64,000 nucleotides of DNA from contig CAWBNH010000013.1 in assembly GCA_963790085.1 (NCBI GenBank), forward strand, positions 434,001-498,000, in the 5' to 3' direction. Shown here one piece after another: positions 30,202-38,953 of this stretch. Made by a program: the position numbers and the translations under genes. A model generated the notes under the pieces. It saw only the letters and a program-made list of their open reading frames with translations. It ran no database searches and was not told the DNA's origin. The number at the start of each line of letters is the position of its first letter. Positions within the stretch are counted from its first letter, which is position 1. The DNA comes from CAXMST01 sp963790085. Its GTDB lineage: Bacteria > Actinomycetota > Thermoleophilia > Solirubrobacterales > 70-9.

Positions 30202-33200
30202 TTACCCCAAGCCCGCAAGCGCCTCGTGTGTGCGCCGGGCGAGCGTGGTCGCGCCGATCTCTTCCTCGAAGCTCAGTGCGTCGCTGTAGTGCGCGAGGGC
30301 GCGCTCCCGTTCGCCGAGCGTTTCGGCGAGCAGGCCGAGGGTGAAGGCGGCGCTCGAGGGGACGAACACCCACGCCCACAGAAGCAGTTGGCCGTCGTAG
30401 GGAACGAGCTCCTCGTAGAGGTGACGGGCGGCGTCCTTGTCGTCGGTAGCGTGCGCGCATTCCGCGTAGCCCCAGAGCCGCGCGGAGTGCATGAAGTCTG
30501 CGATCAGCGGGCGGTCAGACGCGTGCCATGCGTCGAGGACGGCGCGTGCGGTGTCGGTGTCGCCTTGTGCTGCGGCGACCGCGCCGAGAAGGTGGGAGCA
30601 GTCGTACAGCGGGGTGGAGTCGAGCTGCTCCGCAATTTGGCGCGCCTCGTTCGCTTGGCCGGAGGCGAGCAGCTGGGCAACCGCGAACACAGCACCAGCC
30701 ATCAGTGTTGACGGTTCCTCGGGGGCTGGTCGTATGGCTTCCTCGATGGCGCGGCGCGCATCCTCGGATCGCCCACGCGCGAAGGCTTCGAGGGCCTGCT
30801 GGGCGTGGGCGTTGGCCAGCAGCAGACGATCACCACTGCGCTCGGCTGCCAGCAGGGCCTGATCGGCCCAATCACAGAGGTCGTCGAGGCGTCCGAGTCT
30901 GGCGAGCGCGAGTCCCCCGATCGACCCTGCCGCCACCGAAGACCGCAATGTCCATCTCGGTGAGCGCCCTGCCGCTTGCAGCTGGGATTCGGCATCGGGG
31001 CTTCCCAGCAGATTCCAGGTTCGGAAGAACAGCGCTTCGTCGGCGCTCTCGGGGTCGGCGCTCTGTGCCGCCACGCGGCAAGCCTCGTCAGCGAGATCGA
31101 GCGGCGTTTTGCCGGGAAGTTGATCGCTGATCGTCTGCAGTGGCAGGCCGAACGCCCAGTCAGTCGAGAGATTCGCAAGCAGCCAAGCTCGGAGGCTCGC
31201 TGCGTCGAGATCGCGCCAGGACCGGCGCAGCGAAAGGCGGCGGCGCCCGCTCAGCTCGAGGCTCCAAACGTCGACTCCGAGCGCCTCGGCGATCAGCTCG
31301 AAGTCCCCGGTCTCAGGCGGGCGGACCCAAGTGAACGAGTCGATCACCCAGGGCACGACGGTCAGCAGCATCACGTCGTCCTCGAGCTCACGCGCGAGGG
31401 CCAGCCACTCGCGGCTGAGCTCCTCCAGCCGCTCGAGGTCGAACATCACCCAAAGGCACGGGATGAGCTGCGCATACAAGCGCTCCCGCCAGAGACCGTC
31501 GGGGTCGGTGTCGACGGGGAGCAGTTCCAGCGCCTGCTCGAGCAAGTCGGCCGCTTGCTCCGGCGCCGCGCGCCCCGAAGCTTGCGAGGCGGCGCACTCG
31601 GCGTAGCGAGCGGCGCGCTCGCCCTCCCCAAGCGCCGCCGCCTCCGCGAAGTGGTGGGCAAGGTCGGCGACTGCGCTCTCGGCATCGCCGAAGCGTCGCT
31701 CCAAGGCAAGGCCGATCTGCTGGTGGGTGTGCAGGCGGCGCATGGTGGAAAGCTCGTCCTCCAGGGTCTGCCGCACGAGTGCGTGCGCGAATCGCAGCCG
31801 GCCGGGCGAGCCGCTCTCCAGAACCAGCCGCGCGGTCAGTGCTTCATCGAGGCTGTCGAGCGCCTCGGCCATCGGCTGCTCGGCCACCTCGGCGACGATC
31901 GCTACGTCGAACTGCGCCCCGGTCACGGCGGCGACCGTGAGCAGGTCCCCCGCTTGCCGGGAGAGCCGCGAGACCCTGCGACCGACGACCTCGCGCACTC
32001 CCTCGGGGACGACGAACTGCTCCGCGCCCTCGGCGCGAACCCAGCGCCCCTCGACCTGCTCGATCGCACCGGACTCTGCGAGGTTGCGCAGGACCTGCCC
32101 GACGAAGAACGGGTTGCCCTGCGTCTGCTCGCTGATCAGCTCGACTAGCTCCCTCGAGTCCTCGTCCAGCGCGTCGCCGCGCATTGCCTGCACGAAAGCC
32201 GCGACTCCATCGGGATCGAGGCCGCGGACCGCGACCCGCTCTACCCCGTCGATGCGGCGTAGATCGGCCAGCACGTCGGCGAGCGGGTGCCTGCGGTCCA
32301 GTTCCGTATCGCGGTAGGTGCCGACGATCAGCAGCCGGGAGAGTCGCTCGCTCCGAACCAGGTGCATCAGCGCCTGCAGCGTTGGCTTCGGAGCCCAGTG
32401 GATGTCGTCTAACACCAGCACCACAGGCCGATTTTCGGACTCCATCGAGAGCCAGTCGACGAGGCCCTCGAAGATCGCCCACGCCTCGATCTGTCCCTCG
32501 GGCACCTCCTCGACCAGCTCGGGCACAAGCCTGGCAAGCACCCCACCGCGCAAATCGAGCACCCGCTCGCGCGTCGCCTCATCGACGCTCACCAGGTAGT
32601 GGCGCAGCGCCTCGGCGAACGGTTGGTAGGCGACCGCGAGATCCTCGTCGACGCGGCCGAAGAGGACCAGCGCGCCCTGCTCATGAGCGCGGGCGGCAAT
32701 CTCCTGAGCGAGCCGCGTCTTACCCGCCCCCGGTTCGCCGGCCAGTAAGGCGACGCGGACACCACCAACCACCTGCCGCCAGAGCCCGTCGAGGCGCTCG
32801 ACCTCGGCCGCTCGACCGACGAACGAATAAGCCGACTCGAACGCGAGCCTCGGCGGCAGCGGCACCGGCGCGAGGCCGCCGGCCTCCGCCAGGGGAGCCC
32901 AGCCGACCTCGACGGCCCCCACCGGTTCCGTCAGGCCCTTGAGCTCTATCGGCCCAAGTGAGGTGTAGGCGTGGCCACCGCGTGATCCGGCGAGCACGCG
33001 AACCGTCTCGGTCCCGAGGATCTGCCCGGCGGCGGCGGCCGCGCACAGACGCGCCGCCTCGACGACCGCCGTCCCGTGCAGGTCGCCGTCGTCGGCGACG
33101 GTCACGTCACCCGAGGAGACCCCGACGCGCAGCGGCAGGCCCTCCTCGCCGCCGCGCGCGTGTGCCTCGACGGCCTGCTGCATCGAGACGGCAGTCGCCA

Positions 33201-33402
33201 GTGCATCCGCGGCCCCGGTGAACTCGACCATCAGGCCATCGCCGAGACTCTTGATCTCCCGGCCGCCGTGTGCGTCGACAGCGTTGCGGAGCAGATCCAG
33301 GTGCGACTCCTGGACGACGCCGAAGCGCTCATCGCCCAGCCGAGCAAGGGCCTCCGTGGAGGCCACCGCATCGGTGAACAGAACCGTCAGTGTCGCTTCC
33401 AC
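30202..33402 (-). CDS. Class III cyclase-like / AAA ATPase / TPR-like regulator
   Basis: About 1066 residues. The class III nucleotide cyclase domain (about 3-170) has both metal Asp (VLFTDAVAST, KSLGDGLMVEF). The usual Asn of the AVNxAARL motif is Val (GTAVVEAARL). A STAND/AAA-type ATPase follows with GEPGAGKT (about 220) and Walker B VVLVLDDIHW (about 335). A long helical, TPR-like region fills the rest. The C-terminus lacks the LuxR HTH that many such proteins carry. TAAGGT lies 4 nt before an ATG and 7 nt before a GTG; by the window's leaderless spacing the GTG at 33402 is preferred. It is the only cargo gene of the tRNA-Val island. Its partner and ligand are unknown. Confidence 0.85.
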   Translation of the reverse strand: MEATLTVLFTDAVASTEALARLGDERFGVVQESHLDLLRNAVDAHGGREIKSLGDGLMVEFTGAADALATAVSMQQAVEAHARGGEEGLPLRVGVSSGDVTVADDGDLHGTAVVEAARLCAAAAAGQILGTETVRVLAGSRGGHAYTSLGPIELKGLTEPVGAVEVGWAPLAEAGGLAPVPLPPRLAFESAYSFVGRAAEVERLDGLWRQVVGGVRVALLAGEPGAGKTRLAQEIAARAHEQGALVLFGRVDEDLAVAYQPFAEALRHYLVSVDEATRERVLDLRGGVLARLVPELVEEVPEGQIEAWAIFEGLVDWLSMESENRPVVLVLDDIHWAPKPTLQALMHLVRSERLSRLLIVGTYRDTELDRRHPLADVLADLRRIDGVERVAVRGLDPDGVAAFVQAMRGDALDEDSRELVELISEQTQGNPFFVGQVLRNLAESGAIEQVEGRWVRAEGAEQFVVPEGVREVVGRRVSRLSRQAGDLLTVAAVTGAQFDVAIVAEVAEQPMAEALDSLDEALTARLVLESGSPGRLRFAHALVRQTLEDELSTMRRLHTHQQIGLALERRFGDAESAVADLAHHFAEAAALGEGERAARYAECAASQASGRAAPEQAADLLEQALELLPVDTDPDGLWRERLYAQLIPCLWVMFDLERLEELSREWLALARELEDDVMLLTVVPWVIDSFTWVRPPETGDFELIAEALGVDVWSLELSGRRRLSLRRSWRDLDAASLRAWLLANLSTDWAFGLPLQTISDQLPGKTPLDLADEACRVAAQSADPESADEALFFRTWNLLGSPDAESQLQAAGRSPRWTLRSSVAAGSIGGLALARLGRLDDLCDWADQALLAAERSGDRLLLANAHAQQALEAFARGRSEDARRAIEEAIRPAPEEPSTLMAGAVFAVAQLLASGQANEARQIAEQLDSTPLYDCSHLLGAVAAAQGDTDTARAVLDAWHASDRPLIADFMHSARLWGYAECAHATDDKDAARHLYEELVPYDGQLLLWAWVFVPSSAAFTLGLLAETLGERERALAHYSDALSFEEEIGATTLARRTHEALAGLG

Positions 33403-33614
33403 CATGGCGACCTTACCCCTCGGTCAGACGGGGCGCGGCTCCGGCTTGTCGCGGAATCATCCGGCCTGCGAACGGGCACCAGCCCCGCTCTGGTGCCCAA
33501 ATCGGGAGTAATCCACGGTAATCCTCGGCTATCTGGCCGAGCAAGCGGAACGCCGCAACGGACGACATCCGGCTCGGTAGAGCCAGACTTCCCGATACAA
33601 ATCGATCGACCCGC

Positions 33615-33663
33615 CCTGCCTTACAAGCAGGGGGTCACTGGTTCGAGCCCAGTACCGCCCATC
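33615..33663 (+). repeat. Attachment-like repeat, detached tRNA-Val 3' half (copy 2)
   Basis: An exact copy of 30131-30179 without the 5' half of the tRNA, so not a functional tRNA. It lies 49 bp before the next GTG start. The gap 33406-33711 otherwise holds the island gene's promoter and no protein-coding signal. Confidence 0.85.
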
Positions 33664-33711
33664 GGCCGAGCTGCCTGCCCCTAAGGTGTTCAGCCCGAAA
33701 GGAAGCAGATC

Positions 33712-34272
33712 GTGCGCAAGTTCAAGCTGCAGGTCCAGACCACGGTCGATGGCTACATGGCCGGTCCGGGTGGCGAGATGGATTGGATGACCCACCCGTG
33801 GACCGACGACCTCAATGCCTACGTCGAGGCGCTTACCGCGCCGGTCGACTGCATCGTCCTCGGCCGCAGGCTCGCTGAGGGGTTCATCCCGCACTGGGCC
33901 GCCACGCCCGAGGACGAGCCTCAGGCAGCGATCGAGAAGATGAACGACACGCCCAAGGTCGTGATCTCCAGGAGCATCTCCGAGTCGCCGTGGCAGAACG
34001 CGATCGTTGCCGCTGACCTCGCTGAGACCGTCAATCGGCTCAAGGCCGGCTCCGGCGGGGACATGATCGCCTACGGGGGCGGCACGCTCGTTGCGAGCCT
34101 GATCGCCGAGGGCCTGCTCGACGAGCTGCATCTGCTCGTCAACCCGGTCGCGATCGGCGCCGGAATGCCTGTGTTCCCGGATCTCGGGGCGCAGCAGCCG
34201 CTGCGCCTCGTCAGCGCGCAGCCGTTCGAGTGCGGAGTGACCGCGTTGCAGCTCGAGCCGCAACGCTCCTGA
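33712..34272 (+). CDS. Dihydrofolate reductase/RibD-C family protein
   Basis: 186 residues from GTG 33712, with AAAGGAAG upstream. KFKLQVQTTVDGYMAGPGGE and DCIVLGRRLAEGFIPHW fit the DHFR-like fold of the RibD C-terminal family. Also present are TPKVVISRS, GGDMIAYGGGTLVASLI (the nucleotide-binding Gly pair) and ELHLLVNPVAIGAGMPVF. These proteins bind NADPH; most stand-alone members have no proven substrate. It lies just outside the island repeat. Confidence 0.85.
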   Translation: MRKFKLQVQTTVDGYMAGPGGEMDWMTHPWTDDLNAYVEALTAPVDCIVLGRRLAEGFIPHWAATPEDEPQAAIEKMNDTPKVVISRSISESPWQNAIVAADLAETVNRLKAGSGGDMIAYGGGTLVASLIAEGLLDELHLLVNPVAIGAGMPVFPDLGAQQPLRLVSAQPFECGVTALQLEPQRS

Positions 34273-34301
34273 GCTGCGAGCGGTCGGGCGCAGCCAGCAA
34301 G

Positions 34302-34335
34302 AGGCCACCGCGGGCGGTAGGCACCGCGGTGGCCT
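34302..34335. terminator. Perfect 12-bp hairpin after the DHFR-like gene
   Basis: AGGCCACCGCGG, a 10-nt loop, CCGCGGTGGCCT. It begins 29 bp after the stop codon. No T-run follows, so it is a GC-rich I-shaped hairpin rather than a standard intrinsic terminator. The remaining 165 bp to the permease carry only its promoter. Confidence 0.5.
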
Positions 34336-34500
34336 GCTGCCGGGGAAACGCCTGCTGGAACGGAGCAGGCGGGGCGGATGCTCGCCGCTCGTGACCGGGC
34401 AGTCGTTGTCAGGCTGTGAAAGGCGGCGTGGACCTGCGAGGGCCGGGCCCGCCGTCGCCCGGGCGGTTCTGGATGGCACCGGTGCGCGTAGGCTTGTTTG

Positions 34501-35853
34501 ATGCGCCGTACGCATGCGTTGATCGTCTTCATCGCGTTTGCGTTCACGGTGATGGCCGACCCCGTCTCGTCGGTGGCCTATGCGATCGAGTCCGCCCTCG
34601 ACGGTCTCGACGGCGACCTCAGCGAGCTCTTCCCGACGATGGCGCTCGTCGTAGCCACCGTCGCGATCGTCGCGGGCACCTACCACCAGCTGATCGCCCG
34701 CTTCCCGGCCGGCGGCGGCGGCCCTGAGGGCGTCGCCGCCGCGTTCGGGGAGGGCTGGGCGTTCATTCCGCTCGCGGCGCTGCTGGTCGACTTCACGCTC
34801 ACCGTGGCGGTCTCCTGCGCTGCGGGCGCCTCGGCCCTGATCTCCTACCTGCCGGAGCTCGCCCCGGGGCGCCTGCCGATCTCGGTCGGGCTCGCGCTCG
34901 TGGTGGCGGCGGGGATCAGCCTCGGCCACCGCGGCAGGGTCGCGTTCGCCACCGCGACCCTGCTGTTCCTCGCCGGCTCGCTCGTCGTCCTCGTCTCCGG
35001 GATCAGCGCCGACCCGGTCGCGGCCACCGAGACGGCGCCGCTGCTCGGCAACGGGGAGGGGATCGCAATCCTTTTGGCGATGCCGCTGGGAATGGCGCTG
35101 GCCACCGGGATCGAGTCGCCCTCGAACGCGATCGGTCAGCTCGGTGACCTCGGTGAGCGGGGGCGCCGGATCTTCGGTCAGCTGACGATCTGGCTGCTCG
35201 TCGCGATCGTCGGTGGTCTCACGCTGCTGCTCACCGCGCTGGCCGTCTCGCTCGGGATCGGCACGCCCCCGCAGGACTCGACGCTGCTCGCCGAGATCGC
35301 CCGCGCCTCGACCGGCGGCGGCGCTGGGTTCGCAGCCTTCCAGGTGCTGACCGCGACGCTGCTGCTCGCCGCCGCCGCCTCGGCCTACGCCGCCGCCTCG
35401 GGGCTGCTCAGGGCCCTTGCCCTGCACGGGGAGTCCGGACGGGGCCTGATTCCCCGGCGCTTCGGCGTCGACAACCGGGCCTTCGTCCCCTACTGGGGGG
35501 TGGTCGCGGTCTGCGCCGCCTCCTGCGGCCTGTTGGCCCTCGTCGGAGGCGATGAGACGAGCATCGTCGGCTTCTACGCGGTCGCGGTCTTCCTCAGCTT
35601 CTTCGCGGCGCTTACGGCGAGCGCCCGTCTGTCGCTGAGGGATCGGCGACCGTGGGCCCTCGCGGTCAACTGCGCCGGGCTGGTTCCGGCGACCTACGTG
35701 CTCGTCGCGAACGCGCTGCGGCTCGACGGAGTCGTCTCGATCTCGTTCACGGTACTGGTCGCGTTCGCCCTCTGGCTGAGCTGGGTCCGACGCGGCCGCC
35801 CGAGCGGGATCGCCCGCTCCACCGCCGTGCACGGTCACCTCCGGCGGGGCTGA
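34501..35853 (+). CDS. APC-superfamily permease
   Basis: About 450 residues with 11-12 membrane segments. The start, TVMADPVSSVAYAIESAL, and FPAGGGGPEGVAAAFG have the look of the unwound first helix and GG(A/S)Y-type loop of APC transporters. A central IESPSNAIGQLG and cytosolic loops with RRFG fit too. Amino acid or inorganic-ion uptake is likely; the substrate cannot be read. TAGGCT (34489-34494) lies 6 nt before ATG 34501; a TTG directly in front is less likely. Confidence 0.75.
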   Translation: MRRTHALIVFIAFAFTVMADPVSSVAYAIESALDGLDGDLSELFPTMALVVATVAIVAGTYHQLIARFPAGGGGPEGVAAAFGEGWAFIPLAALLVDFTLTVAVSCAAGASALISYLPELAPGRLPISVGLALVVAAGISLGHRGRVAFATATLLFLAGSLVVLVSGISADPVAATETAPLLGNGEGIAILLAMPLGMALATGIESPSNAIGQLGDLGERGRRIFGQLTIWLLVAIVGGLTLLLTALAVSLGIGTPPQDSTLLAEIARASTGGGAGFAAFQVLTATLLLAAAASAYAAASGLLRALALHGESGRGLIPRRFGVDNRAFVPYWGVVAVCAASCGLLALVGGDETSIVGFYAVAVFLSFFAALTASARLSLRDRRPWALAVNCAGLVPATYVLVANALRLDGVVSISFTVLVAFALWLSWVRRGRPSGIARSTAVHGHLRRG

Positions 35854-35965
35854 GGCGGCGACGGCCTGGACCTCGCGGGCGCTTGCGCGAAGCTCCGCAA
35901 AGGAGGAAGATCGAGACTGCCCAGGGCCCCTGCGGCAAGCGGTCGTCGATCAGGGAGGAGAGGCG

Positions 35966-36364
35966 ATGGCGGACTACACCTCGGTCGGGCGCGAGCAGGC
36001 GCTCGACTACATGGCGCAGTACCCCGGGTACGGGGAGATGCGCTCCTACACGGACGCGCTCGGCGCCGAGCAGGTTGCGTTCACCTGGCGCAGGATTCCC
36101 GGCGGGACCGGCGGTCGCGGTAGCTACGGGCACCGGCACCGGACCCAGGAGGAGATCTACTTCGTCATCGCCGGAACCGTCACCTTCAAGGTCGGCGACG
36201 ACGTCTTCGAGGCCGGGCCCGGGACGGCGGTCCGGATCGCGCCGGGTGAGCTGCGCTCCGTCCACAACGACACCGACACCGACGCCGAGCTTGTGATCTG
36301 CTCGTCGCGGGTCGAAGACGTCGAGGCCGAGACCCTGACCGAGGAGGGGTTCTGGCCGGAGTGA
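35966..36364 (+). CDS. Single-domain cupin
   Basis: 132 residues. Cupin motif 1 is GHRHRTQEEIYFVIAGTVTF (metal His, His, Glu near 56-63). Motif 2 is GTAVRIAPGELRSVHND (metal His near 101). No other domain. A GGAGGAGAGG site precedes the ATG. It lies 33 bp upstream of a zinc alcohol dehydrogenase and may be an isomerase, dioxygenase or binding protein. Confidence 0.82.
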   Translation: MADYTSVGREQALDYMAQYPGYGEMRSYTDALGAEQVAFTWRRIPGGTGGRGSYGHRHRTQEEIYFVIAGTVTFKVGDDVFEAGPGTAVRIAPGELRSVHNDTDTDAELVICSSRVEDVEAETLTEEGFWPE

Positions 36365-36397
36365 GACGTGCCGCCCGCCGGCCGCTAGCCTGAGCCC

Positions 36398-37432
36398 ATG
36401 CGAGCGACCGTGATGTACGGGGCTGGAGACGTCCGGGTCGAGGAGGTGCCCGACGCGAGCATCTCGGAGCCGACCGACGCCCTGCTCCGGGTGACCAGGG
36501 CCTGCATCTGCGGCAGCGATCTGTGGCCCTACAAGACGATGGAGCCGGACCCCGACGGGGCGCGGATGGGGCATGAGTTCATCGGCGTGGTCGAGGACGT
36601 CGGCTCCGCGGTCGAGAGCGTCGCGCCCGGGGACCTGGTCGTCGCGCCGTTCGTCTTCTCCGACGGCACCTGCGACTTCTGCGGCGAGGGACTGCACACC
36701 TCCTGCCGCAACGGCGGGATCTGGGGACGCAACGGGGCCGACGGTGGCCAGGCCGAGGCGGTCTGCGTGCCGCAGGCGGACGGCACCCTGGTCAAGCTCC
36801 CGGTGGCCGAGGACGACGCCCTGATGCCCTCGCTGCTGACCCTCTCCGACGTCTTCGCGACCGGCCATCACGCGGCGCTCGGCGCCCGGGTCGAGCCCGG
36901 CAAGACGGCCGCGGTGGTCGGCGACGGCGCCGTCGGCCTCTGCGGCGTGATCGCGGCCCGCAGGCTCGGCGCCGAGCGGATCCTGATCCTCGGCCGCCAC
37001 CCCGATCGCACCGACCTCGCCCGGGAGTTCGGCGCGACCGACGTCGTCGCCGAACGTGGCCCGGAGGCGACCGAGCGGGTTCGCGAGCTGACCGGAGGAG
37101 AGGGCGCTCACTCGGTGCTCGAGTGCGTCGGTCTCGAGCAGGCGTTCGAGACGGCGGTGCGGATCGCGCGACCCGGCGGTGCCGTCGGCCGGGTCGGGGT
37201 GCCGCAGTTCGACTCGCTGCCCGCGGCCGGCGTCTCGTTCGTCAACAACGTCACCGTCAGCGGCGGGATCGCGCCGGCCCGCGCCTACATCGACGAGCTG
37301 CTGCCGGAGGTCCTCGACGGGGCGCTGCAGCCGGGCCGCGTCTTCGACAGCGAGATCCCGCTCGCGGAGGTCCCCGGCGGCTACCGCGCGATGGACGAGC
37401 GTGAGTCGATCAAGGTGATGGTCAAGCCCTAG
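36398..37432 (+). CDS. Zinc-dependent alcohol dehydrogenase (MDR family)
   Basis: 344 residues. Catalytic zinc site CICGSDLWPYK (about 36) and GHEFIGVVEDVG (about 58). The structural zinc lobe TCDFCGEGLHTSC has three Cys, with the first of the usual four replaced. The Rossmann site is AAVVGDGAVGLCGVIAARRLGA (about 170-190), and LGRHPDR suggests NADP use because of the basic residues after the second strand. TAGCCT lies 6 nt before the ATG, hence leaderless. The FHA-domain gene follows 4 bp after the stop. Confidence 0.9.
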   Translation: MRATVMYGAGDVRVEEVPDASISEPTDALLRVTRACICGSDLWPYKTMEPDPDGARMGHEFIGVVEDVGSAVESVAPGDLVVAPFVFSDGTCDFCGEGLHTSCRNGGIWGRNGADGGQAEAVCVPQADGTLVKLPVAEDDALMPSLLTLSDVFATGHHAALGARVEPGKTAAVVGDGAVGLCGVIAARRLGAERILILGRHPDRTDLAREFGATDVVAERGPEATERVRELTGGEGAHSVLECVGLEQAFETAVRIARPGGAVGRVGVPQFDSLPAAGVSFVNNVTVSGGIAPARAYIDELLPEVLDGALQPGRVFDSEIPLAEVPGGYRAMDERESIKVMVKP

Positions 37433-37436
37433 TCGC

Positions 37437-38117
37437 ATGAGCGAGCAGCCACAGGGTCCGAAGGCGGTCACAGGGAGCGAGCTGAAGGCGCAGATCGAGG
37501 CCGAGCGGCTCGGCCGCCCGTTCCTCGTCTACCGCGACAGCGACGGCGTCCAGCGCATCCTGATGGTCGAGGAGGGGCGGCGCGAGCTGTGGATCGGGAG
37601 GGCCGAGTCGGCCGACATCGCGCTCGAGTGGGATCGCGAGGTCTCGGGCCTGCATGCGCAGCTCGAGCTGGTCGGCGACGAGTGCACGGTCGTCGACGAC
37701 GGGCTCTCGACCAACGGCTCGTTCGTCAACGAGGACCGGGTCTCGGGCCGGCGGCGGCTGAGCGACGGCGACATCCTCCGCGTCGGCCGGACCGGGATCC
37801 TGTTTCGCGCCCCCGGAGCAGCTCAGGAGTCGACCGTGATCGCGACCGACGCGATCAGCGCCGCCGGCGTCTCGCCGGCTCAGAAGCGCGTCCTGCTCGC
37901 CCTCTGCCGGCCGTTCAAGGACGGCGCCGCCTTCGCGACCCCGGCCGGCAATCAGGAGATTGCCGCCGACCTGCACCTCAGCGTCGACGCCGTCAAGACC
38001 CATCTCCGCGCCCTGTTCGAGAAGTTCGAGCTGGTCGACGCGCCGCAGAACCAGAAGCGGGTGTTGCTGGTCCAGCGGGCGATGCAGAGCGGGCTCGTCA
38101 GCGCCCGCGACCTCTAG
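37437..38117 (+). CDS. FHA-domain protein with C-terminal LuxR-like HTH
   Basis: 226 residues. FHA domain at about 48-120 (WIGRAESADIAL, then SGLHAQLEL with the phosphothreonine-binding Ser/His, then DDGLSTNGSFVNEDRV). From about 143 there is a helical DNA-binding-like region, NQEIAADLHLSVDAVKTHLR, resembling a LuxR/GerE helix-turn-helix. It would read a phosphothreonine signal and act on DNA (inference). No Ser/Thr kinase is in the window. The start is 4 bp after the dehydrogenase stop, so it is probably co-transcribed. Confidence 0.85.
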   Translation: MSEQPQGPKAVTGSELKAQIEAERLGRPFLVYRDSDGVQRILMVEEGRRELWIGRAESADIALEWDREVSGLHAQLELVGDECTVVDDGLSTNGSFVNEDRVSGRRRLSDGDILRVGRTGILFRAPGAAQESTVIATDAISAAGVSPAQKRVLLALCRPFKDGAAFATPAGNQEIAADLHLSVDAVKTHLRALFEKFELVDAPQNQKRVLLVQRAMQSGLVSARDL

Positions 38118-38128
38118 CGATCTCGGGT

Positions 38129-38953
38129 CTAGCGACCGGCGCTGCGCTGCCGCACGGTTCCGAGCGCCGCCCCCGCGCTCGTCGCGGCGCTCGAGTCGAG
38201 CAGCAGACGCGTGATCAGCTCGGGGTCGTCCCAGTTCGGCGTGTGGCCGCAGCCCTCGAGCAGGACCATCCGGCTCCCCGGGGGGCGCCGATGGGACTTC
38301 GGCGGGGCGACGAGCCGGTCCAGCTCTCCCCAGGCGATCGTCACCGGCACCGTCACCCGCTCCGGGTCCTCGAAGACGTGGCGACGCATCTCCTCGTTCG
38401 AGGCCGCGTACCCCGGCGCGTCGATCCAGTCCGCGATCATCTGGCGGGCGTCGGCAGCAGGGACGTTCTGCGGTCGGCCGACCACGGTCCGCAGCATCCC
38501 CTCGCGAACCCCCTCGCGTCGGGTTGCGGCCAGGAGCAGTGGCTTCGTCAGCTTCGCGAGGCCGCGGATGTCCACCGTGCGGGGCCCCAATGGGTTTTGC
38601 CAGAGGCCGGCGGGCGAGATCAGGCAGGCCGACGCGGCCCGCTCGGCCTTCGCCATCTCGAGCGCCACCCAGCCGCCGAGCGAGTTGCCGGCCACGTGGG
38701 GGCGCTCGATTCCGAGCCCCTCGAGGAATCCGGAGATCGCCGTTCCGAGCGCCGCAGCGGTCGGCGCGGCGCCGTCGGGCAGTCCCGGCGAGCGTCCGAA
38801 GCCCGGCATGTCGAGGGCGACCACGTCCCGGTGACGGGCCAGCGCCTCGATCTGCGGCTTCCAGACCAGGCGGGTCGCCCCGAGGCCGTGGATCAGGACG
38901 AGGGGCTCGCCCGCGCCGGCCCGCTCGTAGGAGATCGCGGGCCGCTCAGCCAT
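38129..38953 (-). CDS. Alpha/beta hydrolase, serine type
   Basis: 274 residues. Oxyanion segment LVLIHGLGATRLVW (about 18-31), nucleophile elbow VAGNSLGGW with Ser (about 93), and the C-terminal catalytic His in LEGCGHTPNWDDP. The fold matches C-C hydrolases and lipases of the esterase V group. The start overlaps the end of the lipoprotein gene by 8 bp on the same strand, so the pair is probably translated together. Convergent with the FHA gene. Confidence 0.85.
   Translation of the reverse strand: MAERPAISYERAGAGEPLVLIHGLGATRLVWKPQIEALARHRDVVALDMPGFGRSPGLPDGAAPTAAALGTAISGFLEGLGIERPHVAGNSLGGWVALEMAKAERAASACLISPAGLWQNPLGPRTVDIRGLAKLTKPLLLAATRREGVREGMLRTVVGRPQNVPAADARQMIADWIDAPGYAASNEEMRRHVFEDPERVTVPVTIAWGELDRLVAPPKSHRRPPGSRMVLLEGCGHTPNWDDPELITRLLLDSSAATSAGAALGTVRQRSAGR

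Larger units (their letters stand above)
30131..33663. mobile_element. Island in tRNA-Val bounded by 49-bp direct repeats
   Basis: The 49 bp from the anticodon stem to 2 nt past the tRNA end (30131-30179) recur exactly at 33615-33663, 3484 bp away. This is the usual footprint of tyrosine-recombinase integration into a tRNA 3' half. The only gene inside is the large regulator at 30202-33402; no integrase or relaxase is seen. The 210 bp between that gene and the second repeat hold only its promoter. The repeat is seen directly; mobility is inferred. Confidence 0.65.

Noticed and set aside
33615..33663. A second tRNA-Val gene
   Set aside because: Only the 3' half from the anticodon stem is present; no acceptor 5' strand or D-arm precedes it.
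33529..35838. 769-codon minus-strand frame opposite the DHFR-like and permease genes
   Set aside because: Composition is Arg/Asp/Gln/Gly-rich low complexity. The plus strand carries real DHFR-like and APC motifs with starts and a leaderless promoter.
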